Part shown: piece by piece, positions 22,874 through 35,134 of the stretch
How positions within the stretch are numbered: the first letter of the stretch is position 1
Layout: every line of letters begins with the position of its first letter
Assembly: GCA_034440635.1 (NCBI GenBank)
Contig: JAOTON010002268.1
Coordinates: forward strand, 2,003,501-2,067,500
Source: Lepas anatifera
Taxonomy: Eukaryota; Arthropoda; Thecostraca; Lepadidae
Direction of reading: 5' to 3'
Length of the DNA stretch: 64,000 nucleotides
The notes under the pieces: generated by a model
Told to the model about the DNA's origin: nothing
Database searches by the model: none
The model's input: only the letters and a program-made list of their open reading frames with translations
Position numbers and translations under genes: made by a program

Positions 22874-23800
22874 TTAACACGCGCACTGGACGGAGGCCTC
22901 GGAGGCCCCCACCTGTTTTTCCGAGGTAGCCGGAGAACCGCTCGTAGCCGAAAAACGATACTCGGTCACAGTTGACAGAATTTAATAGCGCGTCGATTGG
23001 TGAAAATTTTTGAACATCTGTTGAAATTTTTTGACTTATAGGCTTTCAAAGTCAGACCTGCATTTTGAGATCGCCGTAATCGCGCGGTCGGACCAGTTCA
23101 ATTGCATTGGAGACTGAGTGGTGACGTCATAACGCCATATAACCGGGATGATATGTCGAGGTCACCTCACATGAATATCCAGGTAAGTTCAAAGGTCACG
23201 GATCAAGGTCATATCTGCACTTTCAAGGTCATTGACCCCAGTGCTTCCGGTCAAATGCCGTTACCCGGTCAGACGTATATTATGCTACGACATCATAGTT
23301 AAGGTACCTCAATGTAAATGTCAAGGTCAAGTGACTATAGTGCTAGTCATAGTGCACATTATAGGTAGAATACCACACTGTGACCTCCGAGGTCAATGAC
23401 CTAGACCCTAGAATTGTAGGAAAGATTCTTTGTAACCTTCTCTCTATGACCGTGTTCCGTCTTTAGCTTCAATCCGTCAATTTCCCGCATAATCATGACA
23501 TTTTCCAATAGCTCCCCAGCATGGCAATATTTGACCTTTATGACATCCTTTGACCTTGAAGATATTGACCCAGGTCAATGGAAATTGGTCACGATGTAGA
23601 TCACTCACCTCACTCACCCTCCAACCGGCGTTTTTCTACGCCTCTTAGTTTCGAGATCCCCCTCCAGTGCGCATTAGTGCCAGACCCCTCTCCAGTGCGC
23701 ATTAGTGCCAGAACCCCTCCAGTGCGCATTAGTGCCAGACCCTCTCCAGTGCGCATTAGTGCCAGCCCCCCTCCAGTGTGGGTCGGACCGCACTAGAGAG
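22874..23800 (+). mobile_element. TTAA element, family H, copy 2 (most intact)
   Basis: Starts TTAACACGCGCACTGGACGG. The first 430 bp, to the TTAA at 23299-23302, match 7985-9915 (reversed) and the pieces around 51000 and 53450. The rest is rich in TGACCT/AGGTCA half-sites. It ends in a tandem array (23660-23785) whose unit contains GCGCACTGGAG, the same word as the left end. The right boundary is therefore approximate. Confidence 0.7.
23660..23785. repeat. ~27-bp minisatellite built from a transposon end
   Basis: Four to five units of CCCCTCCAGTGCGCATTAGT plus GCCAGA. The complement of the unit contains GCGCACTGGAGGGG, matching the terminal repeat of family H. Confidence 0.9.
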
Positions 23801-25028
23801 GGGTGACATGAGGACTCTTGAGACATGATGACGTATGCGGGCAATTCCGCGTTGAATTGATCCGGAGATTACATTTTTGTACCTGACCTCTCAGAATCCG
23901 ATGGAGTTCTGTGTAGGATGAAATGAAAGAATGTCATCGATTCTCGGTCTGGAGTAACGCTTGATGTCAGATCTGGGGATCATTAAATGCTATATTTTTT
24001 ACTGAACTTGCTTCAATTAAACCGAGGTTAGTTTTGGTTTTAACAAAGTTTTTTGTGGCCATATTAGCACCAATGGCAGACAAATGTTCGCCACTTTGAA
24101 AAGGCTCTGAAGCGGGCCTTGACCCGTATTTGAACTTTGACCTAAATAGGTCAAACTTCAAATATTCATTCCTGCTCAAGTCATATGTATTCACACACGC
24201 ACACATAAAACCTGTTAAAAGACGAGAAAAATATTTGTATCCGCGGGTCCCCCACAGTAATCGCTCTTGCCATATATCGCGGCTAGCCTTAAACGTTGCT
24301 TGGCCTCAGGACATTAGCGTCCGTCGAAGCCGTACCATTTATTTATATATTTGGCCATCCTTACTCTCCATGAGGTGGGTTTTATTATAAACTTCAATAC
24401 AGCTATGAAAGACTTCATGTAAGAAATAACGAAAAAAGCGACATTAAATGCACAACATTAAGAATAAAAACATTTAAAACCAGTGAACGACCACAAAATT
24501 GTTCAAGCTGACGTAAGATCTTTCAATTCCCGAGACATCTCGCCGCTGCCTTCGACATATATGAACCGAATCCGCCGTGTAAAACACGTCAGTTCTCGGT
24601 GACGTTTCGCCGCTGCGTTCGACATGTATGTACTGATCTTCCGATTTAGCAGCTTCAGGGGCTGTGCTCCATTCGGAAATTGCCCGGAAACTGAACGCCC
24701 TGGGAGCTGGTTCTGAATGCGACCGCGGCAGTCACCACTGATCCCAGTCTACCGATGTCTTCTGCTTCAAATTCCATAAAACCTCACCATGTAAATGATT
24801 CATCAATGCCTGCACGTGTGTAAAAAAGAGACAGAGTGGAAAACCCTTTGCAACAGTGATATTTCAAGGTGGTAGTGGTTTGCGGGACAGACCCGCCTCG
24901 GGGCTATTTACCTTTGATCAGTAATAACACATGCTTCCTTTTTTCATACAAATAACTAACGAAATATAGAAGTATGAAATAACGCAAAAATATCTTCTTC
25001 TACGAGGCACCCACATTACAGTAGCCTC
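23801..25028. other. No gene; diverged short duplication at 24525-24640
   Basis: Two neighbouring blocks share TCGCCGCTGC.TTCGACAT.TATG. Otherwise no feature is supported. Confidence 0.4.
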
Positions 25029-25873
25029 TTAACACGCGCATCGACGGGGGCGGGTACCCCCCCCCCTCGGGTTTTTCGGAGGTAGCAGAAAAACGGCGGC
25101 GCGTAGCGCCGCCGTACTTGGCATACCATTCCCTCATCATTTTTACAACTTCTGTGCAAATTTTACGGCTAGGTCATCTCAGGTCAGGTCACCAGTACAG
25201 GTCAAGTGATTTATATAAAAAAGTTTAAGATAGCATAAGTTGGAGCAGAATGAACTTATCCGATTGAAATTCATATCACATAATGGGCCCACCGAGTTCT
25301 CTAAAATATGTTCCGGTATTTTTGATATCGATTACCTAAGGTCAGGTACGAGGCATGACCTCCCCATTGGAAATACATGGGAAAAATGGTTTTTACTGAA
25401 TAACTGAGTAACGAATGGTGATAGAGTGTTTATTTTAGGTGCATTAGACTCGCCTTGTCTTTGCAGTTCTAATGATATGCATTTTATGTAATTTGACCCT
25501 GACCTGACCTCAGGTAAGGTCAAATCCTTGATTTGACCTAGCACGGAAATATTATATATCATTCGATTCGGCTTGCTGCGAGCATTAATAGAGTTCAAGT
25601 CGTTTTGCTCTATCTTTACTTGTTCAGATGTAATGGCCGAAAAACTTAATTTCCATGTTATCCCTATGACGGCATGTGTTGACCTCTCGTGACCTTAAAT
25701 GTGACCTGACAAAAAAATGGTTCAAATATTTTCGATGGAGAAGTGGATGGGCTACCCAACGCCGTTTACCGTTTTTCGCTAACTAGCGTAGTTCTCGAGA
25801 TCTTAGGGGGGGCGGTTACCCGCCCCCTCGTCAAAGCGAAGGTGGCTCAGACCCCCGTCAATGCGTGTGTTAA
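25029..25873 (-). mobile_element. TTAA element, family G, copy 1
   Basis: Flanked by TTAA on both sides, with inverted ends TTAACACGCGCATCGACGGG and, read from the other strand, TTAACACACGCATTGACGGG. The interior includes GGCGGCGCGTAGCGCCGCCG, clustered AGGTCA/TGACCT half-sites and a region matching 45107-46104 in reverse. 845 bp, no transposase frame. Confidence 0.85.
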
Positions 25874-26128
25874 GTGTGTGAACTACTGTAGTAGAAGTAC
25901 TGAAGCATTTATTAAAGGCTCATACATTCGTGATTTCCGAGCAATTTCAAAATAAATGTAAAAGTCCGTATCGCAGGACCTTGCAATACGTATGTGTACG
26001 CACCCACTAGACTGGTCGGTTTTGCAAAACGTTTTCAGAACCTTTTGTCTCCACGTTTACTTAGATGCTTTTTAGGTGCTGATTACGAATATTGGATTAG
26101 AAGCCCGCAACCGGCCGTTGAAAGTTTA

Positions 26129-27624
26129 GGGTAGAGTGGGGTAAGACGCATACGTTAAGGGAGAATGTGTCTGTACCAATCCTGCGTGGATGGAATTACC
26201 TCATGTTTTCTTCGTTAAGTTCTGTCATCTTCTGTCTACACTCGGATAGAAATTTGAGACTCTAACATTATGCGAAGTGTGCGAAATTTGTTTTTTCTTG
26301 AGACCATGTAAAAAGGCGTTTTACCCCGATAGCGGGGTAAAACGCCCTAGGGGTAAAACGCCGTCGTATAACACCCAGCGCATACTGTATCTCGTTACAT
26401 GAACACGTGGGAACATTGTTGTAATTACGCTTTACGATAATTTTGTGGCAAAGTGGGCAAGTCATTCGAGGCATTAAAGCCCGCCAGAGCAAAAATAAGC
26501 AGGTAGGCTTTTTACCTATTAACGGAAAACGCGAAAGCAATTTAAGATAGAGCCCCAACATATTTTAGGGGGCGCAAAGCACTTTAAAGCGCCTCCGGTT
26601 CATTCTACCCGCAAGTGGTTCTTCTTCGGTATGTCTTCCCAAATTCTGGAACAGGATATCCAGGTAGGATGAGGATGGGTATGTATAATCTGGAAAATTT
26701 ATTTAACGACGATGATAGTTCGGGATCGCTATATGCAAACAGTGCTTCGAGCAGATCCATGACGAAGGTAGGTATTTAATACATCGGCGGATCCAGGAGC
26801 AACTTTTCTAGGGACCAAACCAACGTTTGGGGGGGAATCAAGAAGAAATCTCGAAAACATAGTAGTTAAAAAACGGCCAAAATTTGGTCTTGAGGGGGAC
26901 AATATACTTTTTTTAGGCTTTGGTGGGGGCCACGGCCCCTTTAGCCCCTTTGGATCCGTCAGTGATTTAAGACCACCCCTCAAGATGACCAAATGAGAGC
27001 AAACGCGAAAACTTTCCTGTGTGCTATAGGAACTAATATTTGAAACTCAATGTCTTCGGTTACGGTGATTTGTTTCTAACCCAACGTACTTCGCCATCAC
27101 GACCAGTGATGGTCGTGATTGTGGTAATAGCGATAGCAGCCTTACCTCCATGTCCTACCTATCCTAAGGACACACTTATCCATTGGGGTAAATCGCCTAC
27201 CAAATTTTGGGGTAAGACGCCCCAGGCGTCTTACCCCGCACTACATGGGCGTCTTACCCACGTAGCAACGGCAGCGTCGCAACAAATATTACTCAATTCT
27301 GCGGCGTTTCCATGCCGCATAGTTTCTGTCAAAATGTCGCACAAACTCTCTGTTTCAACCTCACAAATTGCCGTGAGTGCATCTAAATCACATACAGTAC
27401 AATCGCAACTTTAAGATAGCTTGTTATTATATCCAGAAAGGCAAAAAACAACAAATGTTTGTTGAAAATTACCGGAGCAGACCAGGCGCGTCCAAACACG
27501 CTCAGGACCCGATCAGACAGATCGTGACCAGAAAATAATAATAGATGTAGGCTCCAGTTCCTACATCAGTCTGTAGATGCTAGTAGGCGTCTTACCCAGG
27601 TGGGCGCGTTACCCCACTCTACCC
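26129..27624 (+). mobile_element. 1.5-kb inverted-repeat element, copy 2 (left half of tandem pair)
   Basis: Starts GGGTAGAGTGGGGTAAGACG and ends TTACCCCACTCTACCC. Collinear with copy 3 and, reversed, with 8017-9508. Contains a perfect hairpin (arms 26315-26328 and 26333-26346, loop ATAG) and further GGGTAAGACGCC words at 27211-27260. Frames such as 27040-27414 are partly shared between copies but damaged, and no transposase motif was recognised. Confidence 0.88.
26315..26346. repeat. Perfect hairpin of the GGCGTTTTACCCC motif
   Basis: GGCGTTTTACCCCG, loop ATAG, then its exact complement, giving a 14-bp stem. A third motif copy follows at about 26350. The same structure is at 27808-27841 and 9294-9325. 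This may be an internal protein-binding site of the element. Confidence 0.9.
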
Positions 27625-29124
27625 GTAGAGTGGGGTAAGACGCATACGTTGAGGGAGAATGTGTTTGTACCAATCCTGCGTGGATGGAATTGCCTCATGT
27701 TTTCTTCGTTAAGTTCTGTGATCTTCTATCTACACTCGGATAGAAATTTGAGACTCTAACATTATGCGAAGTGTGCGAAATTTGTTTTTTCTTGAGACCA
27801 TTAAAAAGGCGTTTTACCCCCATAGCGGGGTAAAACGCCCTAACCGGGGTAAAACGCCGTCATATAACACCCAGCGCATAGTGTATCTCGTTACATCAAC
27901 AAGGGGGCATTGTTGTGATTACGCTTTACGATAATGTTGTGACAAAGTGGGCAAGTTATTCGAGGCATTAAAGCCCGATACAACAAAAATAAGCAGATAG
28001 GCTTTTTTACCCATTAACGGAAAACGCAAAAGCAATTTAAGATAGAGCCCCAACATATTTTAGGGGTGCAAAGCACCTTAAAGCGCCTCCGGTTCATTCT
28101 GCCTGCAAGTGGTTCTTCTTCGGTATGTCTTCCCATATTCTAGAACAGGATGTCAAGGTAGGATGAGGATGGGTATGTATAATCTGAAAAAATTATGTAA
28201 CGACGATAATGGTTCGGGATCGCTATATGCAAACAGTGCTTCGAGCAGATCCATGACGAAAGAAGGTATTTTTTTACATCGGCGGATCCAGGAGAAACTT
28301 TTGTAGGGGCCAAACCAACCTTTGGGGGGGGGGTAAATCAAGAAGAAATCTCGAAAACGTAGCATTTAAAAAAACGGCCAAAATTTGGACTTGAGGGGGA
28401 AAATATACTTTTTTAGGCTTTGGTGGGGACCACGGCCCCTTTAGCCCCTTTGGTTCCGTCAGTGATTTAATACCACCCCTCAAGATGACCAAATGAGAGC
28501 AAACGCGAAAACTTTCCTGTGTGCTATAGGAACTAATATTTGGAACTCAATGTCTTCTGTTACGGTGATTTTTTCTAACCCAACGTACTTTGTCATCACG
28601 ACCAGTAGTGGTCGTGATGGTGGTAATAGCGATAGCAGTCCTACCTCCATGTCCTACCTATCCAAAATACACACTTATCCATTGGGGTAAAATGCCTACC
28701 AAATATTGGGGCAAGGCGCCTGGGGCATCTTACCCCGCACTACACATGGGCGTCTTACCCACGTAGCAACGGCAGCGTTGCAACAAATATTACTCAATTC
28801 TGCGGCGTTCCTATGCCGCATAGTGGCTGTCAAAATGCCGCACAAGCTAGCTGTTTTGACCTCACAAATTGCCGTGAGCGCGTCTAAAACGCATACAGTA
28901 CAATCGCAACTTTAAGATAGCTTGTTTTTATATCCGGAGGGGCAAAAAACAACAAATGTTTGCTGAAAATTACTGGAGCAGACTAGGCGCATCCAAACAC
29001 GCTCAGGACCCGATCAGAAAGACCGCTACCAGAAAAAATACTAGATGGAGGGTCCAGTTCCCACATCAGCCTGTAGACGGTAGTAGGCGTCTTACCCAGG
29101 TGGGCGCGTTACCCCACTCTACCC
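27625..29124 (+). mobile_element. 1.5-kb inverted-repeat element, copy 3 (right half of tandem pair)
   Basis: Begins GTAGAGTGGGGTAAGACG directly after the ACCC that closes copy 2, with no spacer or target duplication, and ends TTACCCCACTCTACCC at 29124. Same orientation and internal order as copy 2, including the hairpin near 27808 and the motif cluster near 28690-28760. Confidence 0.88.
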
Positions 29125-30002
29125 TAGCACCTGCTTCTCGAACGTGACTCGCTCCTCCCCCACTTTCGACGCCCATGCCAATAATTATTTCAATAATACA
29201 TCCTTATGACTATTCAATTTTCCCATAAACAAAACTAAGCGCCGGGGTAGGCTGCAACAATGTTTCAACCTGCCCCGCGAAAAATGATTCGTCTTGCCCC
29301 GTCCCTGCTCTGAATCAATCGTGGCGCCAAATATTGCACAAGCCAAGACGTCCCGCCAAAAGTCTTTGCCTCAAGTGAAGACTGGAGAAACACGCTTTAA
29401 CCTGCCAGGCTTATGACCAGCGTGCATGTTATCTTGTATTTCATTTAAAGCGTAATGTAACAGACCAAAAAATACTTTCACCCTAAAAAATGTGTTTTTG
29501 CCTCCTCACCTGGTATGGGCCGACCACTTTTGCTGGTTTCTTCACCGGAAAGACATTGCGCGCGCGGTTCTAGTGGGCCCGCTTAAACTGTTACCTAGTA
29601 AATATTTTTTAGTTACAGCCCCTGATGCATTCAACCCGTGATGCAACCAGCCCCGGTCTCCCCTACACATGTGCGCGGCATACGGGTGCCTTCATTTTGA
29701 ACTTGAAATTGTAGTGAAATTTGGTCGAGAAGACTTTCAGTGAAGCGAAATATGCTAGAAGGAATTTCTCAATGCGCTCTTCACGACTTCTATTTCCGCC
29801 CAAATCCCATTATAAATGTGGAACACTCCCTTTAACTGATAGTTGGCAAGGGATTTCAATGAAATAGACCCCATTCAGGAGGCGCTGAACGACGTCGTTT
29901 TCTAGCTGATGACGGTCAGGTGGTAAAAGACACCTTGTAAGATGACCGAGAGCCCAGTGAAGCCACTGAATGCGTTCCTGAATAGGCGGGGATTACCTGA
30001 CA
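29125..30002. other. No recognised gene
   Basis: Unremarkable DNA up to the 8-bp target site ACCTGACA (29995-30002). Confidence 0.4.
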
Positions 30003-30335
30003 CAGGGGCGGACGCAGACCCGAGTTTTGGGGGGGCTAAACCCATGTCTGCCTCTCCTCCTGGGGTGGGGGGGGGTGGAAGCGAAGATTTTTCTGCTCTA
30101 CAGACCTAGTGTAAACACCTTTTTTCAGTGCTCAACAGACCTAGTATAAGCTAACTCTCCAAGGACATGATCGCTCTCGCGAGGGGGGGGTGGGAGCGAA
30201 GATTTTTTGCTCTACAGACCTAGGGTAAATACCTTTTTCAAAAATTTATCCGGCGTTTGGGGGCCAAACGATAGTTTGGCCCCCTCCAGCGCTTTGGGGG
30301 CATGGCCGGAATGGCCTCCCCTGCGTCCGCTAATG
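30003..30335 (+). mobile_element. hAT-like MITE, family J, copy 1
   Basis: A perfect 8-bp duplication, ACCTGACA, flanks the element (29995-30002 and 30336-30343). Its inverted ends are CAGGGGCGGACGCAG and CATTAGCGGACGCAG (other strand). An internal block around GGGAGCGAAGATTTTT and CTCTACAGACCTAG is duplicated within this copy. Family member at 47460-47684. Confidence 0.88.
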
Positions 30336-30343
30336 ACCTGACA

Positions 30344-31080
30344 TGAAGATTTCCGGCTGGAAAATTTGTAAGACCCTTATCCAAAGATTTCCCCAGTGGG
30401 CAAGGCTTTTGATGAACAAAGCCGCCCAGTCACAATTCCCTCGGCTATGATAGCTTCAATTCCTATTCTGCAAAGTTGGCAGGACAGTTCTCACATAACT
30501 GATCCTCTAATACAGCGGGAATGCAGCCTGAATAGTAAGTGCGACCCCTGTTGACACACTTCTTATAGATGACTGTACAGCCAGAAAGTTGACCAGACCC
30601 TGATATATCAAAGGGAAATAAGTTTCACCTCATGGCCTCGAACCCCGACCAAAGGTGACCTGCATTTAAGCACGCAAGGATGTTTCTCAGAAAGATCTAT
30701 TAATAAGCAGGCCACGTAAGGCGGCTCTGTCTCTTTAATGACATCAGGAAACCAGAAGAGACTCCAATGACCGAGAAGACTCAGCGTGATACACTTCAAA
30801 GCCGCGGCCACGTGTGAGTCTGGCTTGTTTTGTAGTTTCTCAACGGTGGAAACCGTGTATGTTATCTATAGTATTCCATACGGACCACTCATTTTGAACG
30901 TGTTTGATAAGCTTTTGAGCGGAAGTTTTGTTGCGTGAAGATTTTTTTAACTTCTCACAGAGTTTTAGAATAAAATATTTCCAATACAAATATGGAATGA
31001 TCTATGCATGAATACATCTTAGGTCTAAAAACTTAGACATCGTCGAAGAGTAACTGAGACTTGCGGACAATCAAACTTGT
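30344..31080. other. No recognised gene
   Basis: Nothing supportable seen. Confidence 0.4.
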
Positions 31081-31119
31081 CAGTGACATGTTAAGCGACA
31101 AAGGGCCCGCTGTCTTCTA

Positions 31120-31690
31120 ACAGATGGTAAGATACAGAAAAAAGAGAAGAGAAATGTGCAAAGATGTGTGCAAAATATCAATGAACGAAAGAACAGTGTA
31201 CCCGAGTGACACGGAATGAAAGCAGAAGTGGAAGAACATGCGAGGTGCACAAATGTGAGGGTACGACAGGTAGCGGGAGGGGCAGGACAGGAGAAAAGGG
31301 GCGCAACAGGAGAGAAAAGTGGAGATATAAAGAGAAGATGAGATGAAGGATAAATCAAACATGTTAAGGGCAGATTAAATGGGCAAGGGTGTAGGAAAAA
31401 AATAATTTCAGGGTGCATGAGAGGAAATAGGATCCACCAGGCCAGGTGCACCACATGGCCTGTTGGATGAAAAGAGGGCATACAAAATGGAAGAAGGACG
31501 GCAGGACAGAGTGGACGAAGGGATGGGAGGTTACAGGAGGGAAAGGGCAGGGAAGAATAAAAGTATTTTTTGGTAAGGCAGTGGAAGGGTACGGCGGATG
31601 AAAGTGGAGCAAGTCACACGAGGAAGAGGGCAGGACAGGCGCGAGAGAATACAAGGCAGACAATGACAAAATGACGTGCTAGATGAGAGG
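31120..31690. repeat. Purine-rich low-complexity stretch
   Basis: GA-rich + strand with loosely repeated GAAGAGGGCAGGACAGG-like words (31265, 31480, 31625, 31830). The complementary strand gives Ser/Pro/Phe/His-rich frames up to 133 codons, judged to be compositional. Confidence 0.6.
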
Positions 31691-32200
31691 AGACCAGGCC
31701 TCATTAATGTGCGGGTAATGCTACAAAGAGGGATTTCAGAGCAAACAACAGGAGGGAAGGTGGTTTTAGGGACAGGAAGATCGCCAGCCGGTGCCCAGGA
31801 ATGCTACGGTAAGGTAGAACAAACGAGGAAGAGGGTAGGACACATCAGCGGCACAGAGAATCTCGTGTGGCCCTGGGGGAGGAGATGTGCCCCTTTTAAT
31901 CCCTGGTTTATCTAAAAAAACGTGTAATATTCGTTTTGAAGAAGGCTTTGCAATCTTTAATAATAACTAGGTTCTAAAGAAGGGCAAGTCTACAGTTTCA
32001 CGAAAAGGGCGCTGGTCCCCAGTCGACGAAAATCTGGAAGCCTAGGGGCCAAGGGTAGGGCTAAGGACACAAGATGGTGCTTATTTCATGCATAAAAATC
32101 CCAGACACTGAATTAGTCAAAGAAACTTGGAAATTCTTGCTGTCCTGCTTTTTCAGGGCTCTTCGCTGAACAGAGACGGCGGATTCCATTTTCGAGAAGT
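31691..32200. other. No recognised gene
   Basis: Continuation of moderately purine-rich DNA. No exon or repeat boundary supported. Confidence 0.35.
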
Positions 32201-32216
32201 GGTGCAAGACTTTCTG

Positions 32217-32285
32217 GAGGGGGCGCCTTCCTCCCCAGGGGGCGCCATCATCCCTGGGGGGCGCCTTTGCTATCCAAGGGCGTTC
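32217..32285. repeat. Short GGGGGCGCC minisatellite
   Basis: Three to four units such as AGGGGGCGCCATCATCCCTG, the same kind of unit that forms the long array at 37125-38425. Confidence 0.75.
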
Positions 32286-32289
32286 TGCA

Positions 32290-33060
32290 GAAACTCTTTG
32301 GACTCGGCATGCGAGGCCACTTGGGGTGGTTTATTTCTAATATTCCGAAAAATAGGTATTTTAGATTTCGCGAAAACTCAGTCGTATCGGATTTGTATCA
32401 GCAACAGAGTGGCATAGCCCAGGATTCTGTGATTTTCATAGTCTTGTTTGCAGTTATGACCAATGATATTGCAGACACTTCCCGCAAACATACGGCATGT
32501 GCTTTTCGTTGAAGAGTTCACAATATGGGTGACAGCGTCCACTACAGCAGCTGCGCAGAGGCGGCTGCAGCTTGACCTTGACACATTGCAGCAGTGGATC
32601 ATATGCAATGGACTGAAATTTTCAAGTACAAAGACAAAGTTCTATAATAGACATTGAGACTGAATACTCGATGTTGTAAATTCGCGGAAATCTGATCGAC
32701 GTTGGAGCAGAAACCAGATTTATCGGGCTCACACTCGATAAACTTTCGTATGTGCCACACCTGAATGATTTCCGCAAAAAAAATGTTTCGATATGCTGAA
32801 AATACTGAAGGTGTTGACGAGGATGAGATACGGTGCGGATAGAGAAATGTTTCTCATGCTATACATGTTATACGCTTATCGCCTATATATACGTTATACG
32901 CGCGTTATACGCTCATCATTATACGCTACGTTATAAGCTTCTTATGCTATATAGATCACTTATTCTTTCGAAGTCCAAGTACGGCTTTATTGTGTATGAG
33001 GCTGCTCCTTGGTCCGCGAAAAAGATTAGCGATGTGTCCATCATCATGCTATCAGAATAG
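32290..33060 (+). mobile_element. Degraded non-LTR retrotransposon reverse-transcriptase fragment (I-like)
   Basis: Frames in order give NDIADTSRKH, then LFVEEFTIWVTAST followed by LDTLQQWIICNGLKFSSTKT, then LMLYRSLILSKSKYGFIVY. These match the palm and thumb layout of reverse transcriptases of the I/Jockey branch. The catalytic F/YADD position reads VEEF, and the GxPQGSxLS region is degenerate (QSGIAQDSVI). Several frame breaks mean it is dead. Both ends are truncated. Confidence 0.75.
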
Positions 33061-33730
33061 TAACAGGGGCGTTCTAAGCTTCACCCATAATGAGCATGAT
33101 AGTGGAAATTAATGAAATTCCGCTACAAATACGCAGTAAGATACTCGCTTTGCATTAAGCCAATGTGGCACCTTTAGAACTTGATTTTAACTGAGATAGC
33201 CAAGTTGTAAAGCAAGTCGGAAAACCAGGTGCTCTATATATCATTTGTCTTGGAACTCGATATTTCCGTAGAAAAAAGCTAAAACCTACCCGAAATGTAC
33301 TTCTCATGTAGCTCTCGCCAGGCGGCCATTGTTGTGAGCTGCTGGTGTGACGACATATGCTGACATCACGATGAGCATCAGCCAATCGAAGCTCTTGAAG
33401 TGTTTCGGAGTATGGTAGTGGTTGCCAGATCATGACATCATCCACAGGCAGATATTTATTTCTTTTCCTAGAGGAGTATTTTAGAAATCAAAATATTGAG
33501 CTTGTTGTACATTTTTCAAAGAAATCATGAGTAGTTTCATTATTTTCGGCTAAAAGTACGCCTAATTACACAAAATTCCAGGATTTTACCAAGGTGCCAC
33601 GTTCCCTTTAAAATCAGTCACCAACATGCCCCACATGCCAAACATTTTTTGGCGACGCCTACCTCTGTCAGATAGACAGTGGCTCGCGTGTTGCAACCCG
33701 TCATCCGGGAGTGAGAGGGTCCCGGTCCCG
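33061..33730. other. No recognised feature
   Basis: May include the decayed 3' end of the LINE fragment. Nothing else supported. Confidence 0.35.
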
Positions 33731-34099
33731 GGGGGGGCGCGGTAGTGGAGTGGTCAGCGTGGCTGGCTTCCACGCAGCCGACCCGGGTTCAAGGCCCGGC
33801 GGCTTCCCTGAACAAGGAGCAAGCTGGCTCCCGACAAACCCTTCCAACAGGGGAAAGAGTTGGCGACGCCACGCAGCCGACCCGGGTTGAAGGCCCGGCG
33901 GCTTCCCTGAACAAGGAGCAAGCTGGCTCCCGACAAACCCTTCCAACAGGGGAAAGAGTTGGCGACGCCATATGACCCTGGCAGTTGGTGCGTCGATAAG
34001 CCCCAATGGAGCAAGCTGGCTCCCGACAAACCCTTCCAACAGGGAAAGAGTTGGCGACGCCATATGACCCTGGCAGTTGGTGCGTCGATAAGCCCCAAT
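33731..34099 (+). mobile_element. tRNA-derived SINE, family B, internally duplicated
   Basis: Box A-like TAGTGGAGTGG (33743) and box B GGTTCAAGGCC (33787) show a tRNA-type pol III promoter. The body contains two overlapping tandem duplications: a 99-bp unit (33772-33870, 33871-33969) and a 93-bp unit (33915-34007, 34008-34099). The second 99-bp copy again carries a box B-like site with one change (GGTTGAAGGCC). It abuts a minus-strand LINE fragment. Confidence 0.85.
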
Positions 34100-34109
34100 T
34101 TTTTCGGTC

Positions 34110-34379
34110 CCGGAGCCACTGCCAAATCCAGGCCGTCGTGCTAGTTGGCAGCCCCATCTCCAGTAGGCGAACGCGTAGCAGGTGGTGGTCCACTACGTCG
34201 TACGCGTGCGCGAAATCAAACGCGACGAGGACGTATTTCCACGCAGTCTGTCCATCGGGAGGGCGGCTGTGTCTCGATTTGGACATGCACAGTGCACGCT
34301 CACCTCTCCTCTTAAATGATGCGTCCTGAACTTGACCTGAAGACGATGGTTGAATGTACAAGGGGATGGTCAGTGACAA
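34110..34379 (-). mobile_element. Reverse-transcriptase fragment of a non-LTR retrotransposon
   Basis: On the minus strand it reads VLVAFDFAHAYDVVDHHLL then WIWQWLRDRK, the RT motif containing the first catalytic aspartate (FDFAHAYDVVDH). Only about 90 residues remain before the SINE body takes over the frame. A heavily truncated remnant. Confidence 0.8.
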
Positions 34380-35126
34380 AATATACTTGTTTTATCAATC
34401 TGAATGGTCTTTTCACTTCGATCTGAACACTGCACATCATCATTAAACCGCGCAAATCACAGCCAATAAATGAAAAAAGTTGTCAATTTATCGAGATAGT
34501 ACTTGGACACGTTGAAACTGTTTTATTGTTATTTTTAGTGGGTCCCATTTATCACAAATCACACATGCCTATTCCTGCCATGATTTATTTCAGCATTCAA
34601 TCACATGGCTACCAAAATTCTCTTAACACCTCTCGAAATTTCACGGACAAGAGCAATTCTCCTGCGATTATTTTCAATGTCCTCTCACCATTATCTTACG
34701 AATCGTGGCCACGTGGATAGGCAAAATGATGCTTATCATATTTGATATTAAAATAAACTTAACCCCTCTTCACAAATAGAAAAATCCTCAGATATGTACC
34801 TTTATGTTCAGCTGTTGTATGTTCCCAAGTGTCTTGCATTTCTCCATGACCTAGTGGCAGTTACAGTTTTTTTAAGAGGTGCCGAAAAAAGTATGGACTG
34901 AACTGTTTAGCAATTCATCGTTTCAAATATCACGCCAAATAGGCATCTTGCTTGCCTGGTACAAAATGTTATGGCTGGGGGAGGGAGGGACAGAACGTTG
35001 TTAAAAATACGATCCACAAAGATGACGGCAACCGAAAACTGAATACCATAGGCGCACTTTGGGTGAAACGTTGATGGTAAAGTGTTCGCTCTGAGACTCT
35101 GCTTTCCCCCACTCACCAAAATTCTA
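34380..35126. other. No recognised feature
   Basis: AT-rich DNA without supported genes. Confidence 0.4.
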
Positions 35127-35134
35127 GATCCGCC

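Noticed and set aside
31080..31669. Ser/Pro/Phe-rich minus-strand frames (up to 133 codons)
   Set aside because: Purine-rich + strand gives open frames by composition; no domain, and rival overlapping frames.
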